From assembly GCA_003050565.1 (NCBI GenBank), contig PEBW01000009.1, positions 1 to 50,165 on the forward strand: a stretch of DNA of 50,165 bases, given 5' to 3'. This document shows, piece by piece, positions 1 through 6,654 of the stretch. The stretch is from Brockia lithotrophica. GTDB taxonomy: Bacteria; Bacillota; Bacilli; Thermicanales; DSM-22653. Numbering within the stretch: position 1 is the stretch's first letter; each line of letters starts with the position of its first letter. A program made the translations under genes and the position numbers. The notes below the pieces were generated by a model, which searched no databases, was not told the DNA's origin, and saw nothing but the letters and a program-made list of their open reading frames with translations.

Positions 1-259
1 CCGTTACCCCACCAACTAGCTGATGGGACGCAGGCCCCTCCGCAGGCGGGCTCCTCACCCTTTCCTCCGCTAAGCATGCGCCCAGCGGATGTATCCAGGA
101 TTAGCCCCGGTTTCCCAGGGTTGTCCCAGTCCTGCGGGTAGGTTACCTACGCGTTACTCACCCGTCCGCCGCTGGGAAGCTTGCGCTACCCCGCTCGACT
201 TGCATGTATTAGGCGCGCCGCCAGCGTTCGTCCTGAGCCAGGATCAAACTCTCCGCTAA
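1..259 (-). rRNA. 16S ribosomal RNA, 5' end (partial)
   Basis: The minus strand reads the universal 16S start: the 27F primer site (AGAGTTTGATCCTGGCTCAG) lies at 252-233 and is followed by the usual variable and conserved blocks of the 5' domain, including the GTGAGTAACGCGT signature near 160. The mature 5' end should lie about seven bases upstream of the primer site, near 259. The gene runs off the left edge, so only about the first 260 nt are present. It is driven by the promoter at 438-466. Confidence 0.97.
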
Positions 260-390
260 ATCCCCGGCCCGCTCGCCCACTCCGGCTCCCCCTCCTAGAG
301 TCGCCCTCGCGAACAAGCCGACCGTCCCCTCGGTGCCCTAGAACCCTAACGCCCTAAGACACCCTCTCCGTCCTTCTAGGGCTCGTGTAG

Positions 391-412
391 GCTGTTCTGT
401 TTTCAAGGAGCC
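391..412 (-). promoter_or_regulatory. boxA-like antitermination element in the rRNA leader
   Basis: On the minus strand the leader between the rRNA promoter and 16S contains CTTGAAAACAGAACAGC. This resembles the TTTGAAAACTGAACA blocks of Bacillota rRNA leaders and spacers that load the Nus antitermination complex. The assignment rests on motif resemblance only. No gene is visible elsewhere in the leader (260-437). Confidence 0.5.
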
Positions 413-437
413 TTCGCCTCTCGCGACAGCAATAGAT

Positions 438-466
438 ACTATAGCAGGGGGCGCAGAGGATGTCAA
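438..466 (-). promoter_or_regulatory. Sigma-A promoter of the rRNA operon
   Basis: The minus strand carries a perfect -35 TTGACA (466-461), a 17-bp spacer and -10 TATAGT (443-438), with a TGC extended -10. Transcription would begin near 431 and give a leader of about 170 nt before 16S. Hexamers and spacing are close to ideal, as expected for rRNA. Confidence 0.9.
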
Positions 467-514
467 GGGGGAGGAACGAAGATCGTCTCTCTTTTTTTTC
501 CTCCCTCCATTTGC

Positions 515-1315
515 TCAACCGTCCCCGAGGAATTTCTCGCGAACGCGCTGCCAGAAGGGAAACGGGCGGTAGCGGGCAAAACGAACCTTTTCTTCCGCTA
601 CCTTGCCGCGGATCCGCCGAACCCGCGCGATGTGGTGGGCGCGGCCGTCAACGCCGACGAGGAGCTCGCGTCCCTCGTCGAGGGGAAAGAGGTCGAGCAC
701 GTGATGGCTCGGAATCACGAGGGACCGACCGAGCGTCCGGTACTCGATGTTGTTTACACCTGCGATTTCGGACAGCTGGAGGACTTCGAGGGAAGGGTGG
801 ATTACGCTGCCTCCCACGGAGTGGGTGTACGCCGTCGAACCGGAAGGAGTGGCGAGGATGAGTCCGTCGCCGCGAAACGTCTCGAATCGCTTGGCGTTAA
901 GCCAAACGTCAAGCACGAGCGTGCGGAGGGAGGGACTCCGGACGATGATCTCGTTGAGGGCGAGAAAACGGGTGTACGCCCCGTCCTCGTTTTCGATTTC
1001 CACCCGCACGAGCGGATACTCCACGATTCGCGGGGTTTCGTGGAGGATGAGCTCGATGAGCCAGGCGACCTCGTGGCGCTTCCAGTCGGCGTAAAACCCA
1101 AGGCGCCCCGTGTGCAAGCCCACAAAGGCCACTTGCGGGTACTTCGGATAGTACGTGTGAAAGGCCTCGAGCATCGTGCCGTCTCCGCCCACGGCGACGC
1201 ACAGTTCCGGATACTCGCTCTCGCTCCAACCCTCTTCTAAAAGCGCGTCGCGAATCCTCTCGGCGAGCTTTTCGCTGTCCCCGTCTCCCCGCGTCACGAG
1301 AGCAAACGTCTTCAC
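515..1315 (-). CDS. nadK: NAD kinase
   Basis: Phosphorylates NAD+ to NADP+ in the cytoplasm and so supplies the NADP pool used by, for example, the nearby zwf product. The nucleotide-binding motif GGDGT lies at about residues 43-47 of the 266-residue product. The family blocks LNEIIVRS and GDGLILATPSGSTAY follow, then the C-terminal VDG segment. I place the start at the GTG at 1315, although the frame is open further upstream. That GTG follows a GAGGGGG ribosome binding site at correct spacing, the first residues (VKTFALVTRG) align with the start of Bacillus NadK, and the length equals the Bacillus enzyme. The gene lies about 100 bp after cysK on the same strand. Confidence 0.95.
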   Translation of the reverse strand: MKTFALVTRGDGDSEKLAERIRDALLEEGWSESEYPELCVAVGGDGTMLEAFHTYYPKYPQVAFVGLHTGRLGFYADWKRHEVAWLIELILHETPRIVEYPLVRVEIENEDGAYTRFLALNEIIVRSPSLRTLVLDVWLNAKRFETFRGDGLILATPSGSTAYTHSVGGSVIHPSLEVLQLSEIAGVNNIEYRTLGRSLVIPSHHVLDLFPLDEGRELLVGVDGRAHHIARVRRIRGKVAEEKVRFARYRPFPFWQRVREKFLGDG

Positions 1316-1378
1316 CTTCGTCCCCCTCAGCCGGCCGTTCTCCCACATCCCCGGACTTTCGGCAAGTCGTGGCAAGTT

Positions 1379-1409
1379 GGCAAATCTCGCCCTCGTTCGG
1401 AGATTTGCC
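1379..1409 (-). terminator. Intergenic hairpin between cysK and nadK
   Basis: A perfect 10-bp inverted repeat, GGCAAATCTC (1379-1388) and GAGATTTGCC (1400-1409), with an 11-nt loop begins 9 bases after the cysK stop codon. No U-tract follows, so it may be an attenuating or mRNA-stabilising hairpin rather than a full terminator. Confidence 0.45.
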
Positions 1410-1417
1410 TCCCGGAC

Positions 1418-2359
1418 TTACGACCCCCTTGGCACCAAACGTTGTTCCCACGCGCTCAGGTAGCGCTCGCCCCCATCCGGAGCGAGGGCGATCACCGCAC
1501 TGCCCGGCGGAAGCGCACGGGCGATCCCTTCGGCGGCGAAGAGAGCCGCACCGGACGAAGGGCCGAGAAAGATTCCCTCTGTTCGCGCGACGCGGAGCAC
1601 CGTTGCGTACGCGTCTTCGTCGGAAACGGCAACGACCTCGTCCACGGCGTCTCGAGGATACAGGGGTGGGACAAACCCCGCGCCGATCCCGTAAATCGCG
1701 TGTTTTCCGGCCGTTCCCCCGGACAGCACCGGGGAGCTCCGGGGTTCCACGGCAACGAGCTTGAGGTCCGGGCGAAAGGGACGAAGTCCTTCTACGAGTC
1801 CCCGCAGAGTACCGGCAGTCCCCACACCCACGACCACCGCGCGAACGTCCCCCAAGGCACCCATTTGGGCAAGCAGCTCACGTGCCGTAGTGGTCGCGTG
1901 CGAAAGAGGATTCGCCGGGTTGTCGAACTGCGAGACAAGAAAGGCGTCGGGAAGATCCCGAGCGATCCTTTCTGCCTCGCGTACGGCCCCCTCCATCCCT
2001 AAGTCCGCCGGTGTGAGCACGACCTCCGCTCCGTACACCTCGAGGAGGAGGCGGCGCTCGCGCGGCATGTGTTCCGGCATGACGAGCACGAGCCGGTAGC
2101 CCTTTACCGCGGCGACGACCGCAAGGCCGATGCCCGTGTTACCGGAAGACGCCTCGACGAGTGTCGTCTTGCCCGGGCGAATCCGACCTTCCGCTTCCGC
2201 CCGTTCGATCATCGCCCGCGCCGGCCGATCTTTCACGCTTCCTCCGGGGTTGTGGGTTTCGAGCTTTACGTAGATCCGGCGTCCTTCCGGGGAAAAACGC
2301 TTGAGGCGAACGATGGGCGTATGCCCGATGAGGTCAAGGGAATCTTCGATCACGCGCAT
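1418..2359 (-). CDS. cysK: Cysteine synthase (O-acetylserine sulfhydrylase family)
   Basis: A fold-type II PLP enzyme that makes L-cysteine from O-acetylserine and sulfide. The 313-residue product has the PLP-lysine motif NPGGSVKDRPA (Lys about 43), the substrate loop EASSGNTGIGLA, the phosphate-cup run VGVGTAGTLRG and the C-terminal PSSGAAL block. The ATG at 2359 is preferred over an upstream in-frame start at 2407: GAGGAG lies 10 bases before it, and its first residues (MRVIEDSLDLIGHTPIVRL) match the family N-terminus. CysM, or a cystathionine beta-synthase-like enzyme without a regulatory domain, is possible. The CysK/CysM family itself is certain. Confidence 0.9.
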   Translation of the reverse strand: MRVIEDSLDLIGHTPIVRLKRFSPEGRRIYVKLETHNPGGSVKDRPARAMIERAEAEGRIRPGKTTLVEASSGNTGIGLAVVAAVKGYRLVLVMPEHMPRERRLLLEVYGAEVVLTPADLGMEGAVREAERIARDLPDAFLVSQFDNPANPLSHATTTARELLAQMGALGDVRAVVVGVGTAGTLRGLVEGLRPFRPDLKLVAVEPRSSPVLSGGTAGKHAIYGIGAGFVPPLYPRDAVDEVVAVSDEDAYATVLRVARTEGIFLGPSSGAALFAAEGIARALPPGSAVIALAPDGGERYLSAWEQRLVPRGS

Positions 2360-2490
2360 CCGGTTACCGCTCCTCACGCACAAAGGCTTGCCGCGATTTC
2401 CGTGCACATCGCGGAATTCGTCTCGAAGGCGTCCGGCACCGCAGGACCTATGTATTTGGCATCATTGTAGTACACCGAGTCAGGAACGGA

Positions 2491-2530
2491 AAAGCCGCGC
2501 GGGTGTAGGGGTTGCAATCCCGCGCTTTTT
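2491..2530. terminator. Terminator-like hairpin after the cyclase gene
   Basis: GCGCGGG (2497-2503) pairs with CCCGCGC (2519-2525) over a 15-nt loop. It is followed by T5 on the plus strand and by GGCTTTT on the minus strand, where it lies about 45 bases downstream of the cyclase stop codon. It would separate the cyclase and cysK transcription units. Confidence 0.5.
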
Positions 2531-2571
2531 GGACCATTCCTCGGAGTTTCCGCGGAGGCGAGCGTTTCCCG

Positions 2572-3306
2572 TCATGCCAACGACCCCCTCCTCTTGGAAA
2601 AATAGGCGACGAGCTCCGGATCGTCTACGAGCACGGCCCGAACGGGCGACGCCTCGACGTCTACAAGGGGGAGGGGCAGAGCGAAAAAGGCGTATACCCC
2701 CTCGGGGACCATAGCGAGGTTCAACCCCTCGTAGATCGCAATCCCGCGTTCTAAGAGGGTTTTGTGCGTTGGGTGGCCGGGTTGATCGCGCTCGATCCCG
2801 AGCGCGTCAATCCCCACGCCCCGAACCCCCAAATTCGCCAGAAACTCTGCGCCGTCTGCGGCGAGGTAAGGAAAGTCCCAGAGGAAGCGCTCGACGAGCG
2901 AGCTCCGCGTCCGTAGGAGGATAAAGGTCCCGCGAAGTTCCCCGCGCCAGGCTTCTTCTCGTTCGGAAGACGGCGTGGCGGCGGGGAGCGCGACGAGGGC
3001 ATGCAGGCGTTCGCGCAAGACTTCGGTGTCGATCCTGCCTTCCCGATCGGCGAAGTCCACCACGTACGCGAGGCCGAAAAAGCGTTCGGGGTTAAGCGCG
3101 TGAACCGCGGGACCTCTCGGAAGCATGTGGAGCGGAGCGTCGAGGTGCGTGCCCGTGTGGGCGTCCAGATCGAGGCGCGTTTCTCGGGCGCCGCTTCCGT
3201 CGGCGGTGAAGTCGCGGACGATCGTGAAACGCGGTCGCTTTTCCGCTTTTTCCTTATACGTGAACATCTCCGGGTGGACGGGACGCGTCACGTCGTACAC
3301 GCGCAC
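2572..3306 (-). CDS. Cyclase-family metal hydrolase (kynurenine formamidase-like)
   Basis: The 244-residue product has the cyclase-family metal-binding signature HTGTHLDAPLH at about residues 50-60 and the typical opening YDVTRPVHPEM. It ends with a conserved GVYAFFALPLPL core strand. Members are manganese- or zinc-dependent amidohydrolases that include kynurenine formamidase (KynB), but many genomic copies have unknown substrates. No kynurenine-pathway neighbour is visible, so the substrate is open. The start is the GTG at 3306, with AGGAGG seven bases upstream. Confidence 0.75.
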   Translation of the reverse strand: MRVYDVTRPVHPEMFTYKEKAEKRPRFTIVRDFTADGSGARETRLDLDAHTGTHLDAPLHMLPRGPAVHALNPERFFGLAYVVDFADREGRIDTEVLRERLHALVALPAATPSSEREEAWRGELRGTFILLRTRSSLVERFLWDFPYLAADGAEFLANLGVRGVGIDALGIERDQPGHPTHKTLLERGIAIYEGLNLAMVPEGVYAFFALPLPLVDVEASPVRAVLVDDPELVAYFSKRRGSLA

Positions 3307-3412
3307 CGGACGTCCTCCTTTCTACACGGATCGAAAAGGGAACACGCCGCACCGAATCGTATGGACTCACTTCCCCACCGCTGTGCGAAAGACGCGTCCC
3401 GAGAGGGGTCGT

Positions 3413-4936
3413 TCACGGAAGGACGGGCGCCCGCTCGTCCACGAGGGAGGTGAACGGAAGCCCGTGCCTGCGGGCGATGCGCTGGGCTTCCGCCGGACCT
3501 TCCGACCCTGCAGGGTAAAAGGCGAGACCTTCCTCACCGGCCGCGGAAAAGAATTCGGCGACGGGGTCGACCCAACGCCAGGCGGCCTCCACTTCGTCCC
3601 AGCGGGTGAAGTTCGTAGGATCGCCTACGACGACGTCGTAGAGGAGGCGCTCGTACGCCTCGGGGGTATTGAAGCCTATGGCCTCGCCGCGGGAGAGCTC
3701 CATGGCCGTCGGGACGAGTTGGAAGGGCGAGCGCGACGCGCGCACGTTGAAGGTGAGGAAAACCCCCTCGTCCGGCTGCACGCGAAGCACGAGGCGGTTG
3801 GGGGTGAGTTCTTCGCCCTCGATCCCGGAAAGCGCCTTCACCGTCGGCGGAAGGTTGCGAAAGTGGATCACGATGTCTGTCCTCTTGCGCGCCAGGCGCT
3901 TGCCCGTGCGCACGAGGAAGGGAACGCCCCACCAGCGGAAGTTTTCGAGGAAGAGCACGGCCGCCACGTAGGTTTCCGTCGTTGAAGTGGGTTTCCCAAT
4001 CTCCTCGCGGTACCCGGGGACGGCCTCCCCGAGGGTGACACCCGGGCGATATTGCCCGCGGACGACGAAGAGGGGGACTTCTTCCGGGCGGTAGACCCGG
4101 AGGCTCCGGAGGGCCTTCACCTTTTCGTCGCGGATTGCCTCGGGTTCGAAGCGGCCGGGCGGCTCCATGGCCACCATGGCAACCATCTGAAGGATGTGGT
4201 TTTGTACCATGTCCCTGAGCGCGCCGGCCGCCTCGTAGTACCCCTTGCGGTCGCCCACGCCGACCGTCTCGGCGGCGGTGATCTCCACTTGGGCGATGTA
4301 GTGGCGGTTCCAGAGAGGTTCAAAGAGGAGGTTGGCGAAACGGAGGACGGCGATGTTTTGCACCATCGCCTTTCCCAAGTAGTGATCGATGCGGTAGATG
4401 TCCCGTTCGTCAAAGGCTTCGAGAAGCGCGGCGTTGAGCTCGCGGGCGGAGCGAAGGTCCCAACCGAAGGGCTTTTCGATCACCACGCGGCGAAACCCGC
4501 TTCCCTCGAGAAGGCCGCTCGTCTTGAGACCCTGGGCAATGGGAGCGAAGTGCTGCGGGGCGATGGAGAGGTAAAACACGCGGTTGCCGGGTAGGGAAAA
4601 CCTCTCCTCGACCCCGGCGATGCGGGCCGCGAGTTTCGCGGTCGTTTCGGCGTCGCCCACATCCGCGGACAGAAAGGAAAAGCGCTCCAAAAACGAGCGT
4701 GCCGCTTCTCCGTACAGGGCGAAGGGGCGGTACTCGTTTACCGCCTTGCGTACGAACTCGCGGTAGGCTTCGTCGTCGAACGGGCGGCGGGATACCCCGA
4801 GCACGGCCATGCGTCCTCGGAGCTCCCCTCCTTTCCAGAGTTCGTAGAGGGCGGGGTAGAGCTTGCGACGGGCGAGATCTCCCGTCGCCCCGAAAAAGAC
4901 GAAGAGTACGTGGGGTACGTCTACCTGTCGATACAC
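3413..4936 (-). CDS. zwf: Glucose-6-phosphate 1-dehydrogenase
   Basis: Oxidises glucose-6-phosphate to 6-phosphogluconolactone with NADP+, the first step of the oxidative pentose phosphate pathway. The N-terminal dinucleotide motif FGATGDLARRKLYPAL and the substrate-site signature RIDHYLGKAMVQN are both present, and the 507-residue length fits the family. I choose the GTG at 4936, which has a run of G residues as ribosome binding site eight bases upstream and about 13 residues before the FGATGD motif, as in homologues. An in-frame ATG at 4996 would add 20 residues of unlikely sequence. The gene is at the left border of the tRNA-Leu insertion site and appears undamaged. Confidence 0.95.
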   Translation of the reverse strand: MYRQVDVPHVLFVFFGATGDLARRKLYPALYELWKGGELRGRMAVLGVSRRPFDDEAYREFVRKAVNEYRPFALYGEAARSFLERFSFLSADVGDAETTAKLAARIAGVEERFSLPGNRVFYLSIAPQHFAPIAQGLKTSGLLEGSGFRRVVIEKPFGWDLRSARELNAALLEAFDERDIYRIDHYLGKAMVQNIAVLRFANLLFEPLWNRHYIAQVEITAAETVGVGDRKGYYEAAGALRDMVQNHILQMVAMVAMEPPGRFEPEAIRDEKVKALRSLRVYRPEEVPLFVVRGQYRPGVTLGEAVPGYREEIGKPTSTTETYVAAVLFLENFRWWGVPFLVRTGKRLARKRTDIVIHFRNLPPTVKALSGIEGEELTPNRLVLRVQPDEGVFLTFNVRASRSPFQLVPTAMELSRGEAIGFNTPEAYERLLYDVVVGDPTNFTRWDEVEAAWRWVDPVAEFFSAAGEEGLAFYPAGSEGPAEAQRIARRHGLPFTSLVDERAPVLP

Positions 4937-5057
4937 GTCGCCGGCCCCCCCTGCAAACGACGATGGAGGAAAAAGCAAAGGGCCTCCTACGATCATCGTA
5001 CCTCAGAACCCGCAAAATATCTCGCGGGAGATTCTCAAATCGGTAAGGAGACGAAAA

Positions 5058-5083
5058 CACGCCCCCTTGCAAGGGGGCGTGTG
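5058..5083 (-). terminator. Perfect palindromic terminator, original 3' boundary of the tRNA cluster
   Basis: A 26-bp perfect palindrome built on ACACGCCCCCTTG and its complement. On the minus strand it is followed by TTTTCG. It lies downstream of the tRNA-Leu 3' fragment at 5200-5257, so it was probably the native terminator of the tRNA cluster before the element separated them. Confidence 0.7.
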
Positions 5084-5116
5084 GCTTTCGACTCTCCCGA
5101 AATCAAGCGCACGGGC

Positions 5117-5257
5117 TTCCCCGAGTCGCGTGGGTCTAAAGGCCCGTTTCCGCGAAACCCATTTCCTTCCAAAACCGCAAAGCCGCACAGATTCTAAGCT
5201 GGTGCCGGTGACAGGAGTCGAACCTGCACGGGGGGTCACCCCACGCGATTTTGAGTC
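5117..5257. repeat. Left 141-bp direct repeat (attachment site)
   Basis: Identical to 14109-14249 except for one base (T at 5136, G at 14128). The repeat contains the 3' part of tRNA-Leu(CAA) from the anticodon loop to CCA (5257-5200) plus 83 bp of DNA beyond the tRNA. The two copies lie exactly 8,992 bp apart in the same orientation and bound the element. The partial tRNA copy is here and the complete one is at the right end. Confidence 0.9.
5200..5257 (-). pseudogene. tRNA-Leu(CAA) 3' fragment displaced by the element
   Basis: Covers the anticodon loop, variable arm, T-arm, acceptor 3' strand and CCA of the tRNA that is complete at 14192-14279. Identity stops abruptly at 5257/14249. It cannot fold as a tRNA and is the leftover original 3' end of the target gene. 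Confidence 0.88.
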
Positions 5258-5408
5258 CCTATTCTTTTAATTGCGAATACCCGCAGCAAATCAAGGAATT
5301 TGGAGGGAGTCGAGTTAGTTTTCAATTTTGCGCCGAGTGAGGCAAAAAGGAATACGATAACCCAACTCGATTCATCAGGGGATGCCCAAAAGATGGGAGG
5401 GGTATACC

Positions 5409-6320
5409 GTGAACCGCCCGTCGTGGTCTGAAGCACTCGCCGAATTTCTTCTCCACAAGCGCGCGGAAGGAATTCGCGAGGAAACCTTGCGGGGATACGA
5501 ACGGCACGTGAAGCAGTTTTTCAACCGGTATCCCCGGGCGTGGGAAGACATGTCCGCCCTGAGGCAATCGGCTTTTGAATGGTTGTCAGAACCCGTGAAA
5601 CCGGCGACGTACAACCTCCGGCTCGTGTATGTCCGCGCCTTCCTGAAGTGGTGTCGCGAACAAGGTTACGTGGACGACAATCCCCTTCAGAAGTTCAAGC
5701 GCCGAAAGGCGGATCCCCGCATCGTAGAGCTTTCGGAAGAGACGCTAAGGGAACTTCTTCAACTTCCCGACCAAAAAACATTTTCCGGGCTCCGAGACTA
5801 TGCCCTTCTGCTTCTCACGCTTGATACGGGCATTCGCCCGAATGAGGCGTTTCAACTACTCCCAGAAGATTTCGACTTTCGAACGCTCAGCGTGCACATT
5901 CGCGCCGAAGTATCCAAGACGAAAACCTTACGTGTTCTTCCCATCTCTCCACAGACGGCGCAGGCGGTTCGAAAGCTCCTCAAAGCACACCATCCGGACT
6001 GGAATGCTAAGACGCCGGTCTTTTGCACATTCGACGGTCGCCCGCTTAACCGGTATACCTGGAATGAACGGCTGAATATGTACAGTGAGCGCCTTGGCGT
6101 CAAAATCCGACCTTACGATCTCCGCCATGCGTTTGCCCTGCTTTTTCTTCGCCAGGGCGGACATGCCTTCGCGCTTCAAAGAATCTTGGGGCACGCCGAC
6201 ATGAGCATGACGAAGCGCTACGTCGCCCTTACACAAGAAGACCTGAAAAACATCCACGCCGTGGCGACGCCCCTCAGTGTAGTCTTAAAATCTCCTCACC
6301 CGCGGAGGAGAAAGCTGTGA
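5409..6320 (+). CDS. int: Tyrosine recombinase / integrase of the element
   Basis: Catalyses integration into and excision from tRNA-Leu. The 303-residue product has an N-terminal SAM-like core-binding domain (about 5-95) and a C-terminal catalytic domain. The catalytic Arg is in DTGIRPNEA (about 143), the Lys in the SKTKTLRV beta-hairpin (about 172), then YDLRHAF (Tyr-Asp-Leu-Arg-His replaces the usual His-x-x-Arg-His, about 236-240), LGHADMS (His about 262) and the nucleophile Tyr in KRYV (about 271). I choose the GTG at 5409 because GGGAGGGG stands six bases before it; the ATG at 5382 has no spaced site. The gene points away from the adjacent left repeat into the element. No excisionase gene is recognisable. 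Confidence 0.92.
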   Translation: MNRPSWSEALAEFLLHKRAEGIREETLRGYERHVKQFFNRYPRAWEDMSALRQSAFEWLSEPVKPATYNLRLVYVRAFLKWCREQGYVDDNPLQKFKRRKADPRIVELSEETLRELLQLPDQKTFSGLRDYALLLLTLDTGIRPNEAFQLLPEDFDFRTLSVHIRAEVSKTKTLRVLPISPQTAQAVRKLLKAHHPDWNAKTPVFCTFDGRPLNRYTWNERLNMYSERLGVKIRPYDLRHAFALLFLRQGGHAFALQRILGHADMSMTKRYVALTQEDLKNIHAVATPLSVVLKSPHPRRRKL

Positions 6321-6546
6321 AAACCTTTGCACAACGAAGAGGAGCAGGGGGAGGTTACCACGGATGTGTGCGGGGGGAATTTCTGGGGGAATTAACGGAG
6401 GTGCCTACTTGTCCCGATACTTGGACTTGGAGCGGATGGAGTTCTATCTTTCCACGCAAGGGGAGATGAAGGACGCTCTCCCCCCCTACTTCCCTCCGTG
6501 GAGAGGGAAAAACAGGTAGATCCGCCTCCTCTAGGTCATAACCTTG

Positions 6547-6563
6547 TTACCCAGATTGGGTAA
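6547..6563. promoter_or_regulatory. Palindrome TTACCCA-GAT-TGGGTAA upstream of the cargo promoter
   Basis: A perfect 7-bp inverted repeat with a 3-bp spacer, about 29 bp upstream of the -35 element at 6592. Its symmetry and position suit a dimeric regulator-binding site. No second copy was noticed, so the role is inference. Confidence 0.4.
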
Positions 6564-6591
6564 GTCCACAAGTAGGCGAGGTTAAAAGTAG

Positions 6592-6620
6592 TTGATCCCA
6601 TAAACGAGGCACGGTATAAT
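6592..6620 (+). promoter_or_regulatory. Sigma-A promoter for the membrane-anchored cargo gene
   Basis: TTGATC (6592-6597), a 17-bp spacer and a perfect TATAAT (6615-6620), about 35 bp before the start codon at 6655. A strong constitutive-looking promoter. Confidence 0.8.
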
Positions 6621-6654
6621 AGTCTTTGAAGAATTTTACAAGGAGGCGATGTGT

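Larger units (their letters stand above)
6321..6654 (+). other. Region between integrase and the first cargo gene, with two candidate tiny ORFs
   Basis: No recognisable gene. Two overlapping tiny ORFs have good ribosome binding sites. A 50-codon ORF (6317-6469) starts at a GTG overlapping the integrase stop as GTGA, six bases after GGAGGAG. A 36-codon ORF (6409-6519) starts at a TTG six bases after GGAGGT. Neither resembles a family I know, and they exclude each other. The interval also holds a 10-bp inverted repeat (TGCCTACTTGT region at 6402-6411 against 6568-6577), a small palindrome and the cargo promoter. Confidence 0.4.

Noticed and set aside
460-861. Plus-strand ORF between the rRNA promoter and nadK
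   Set aside because: It lies over the rRNA promoter and the antisense of nadK, with Arg-rich shadow composition typical of GC-rich DNA.
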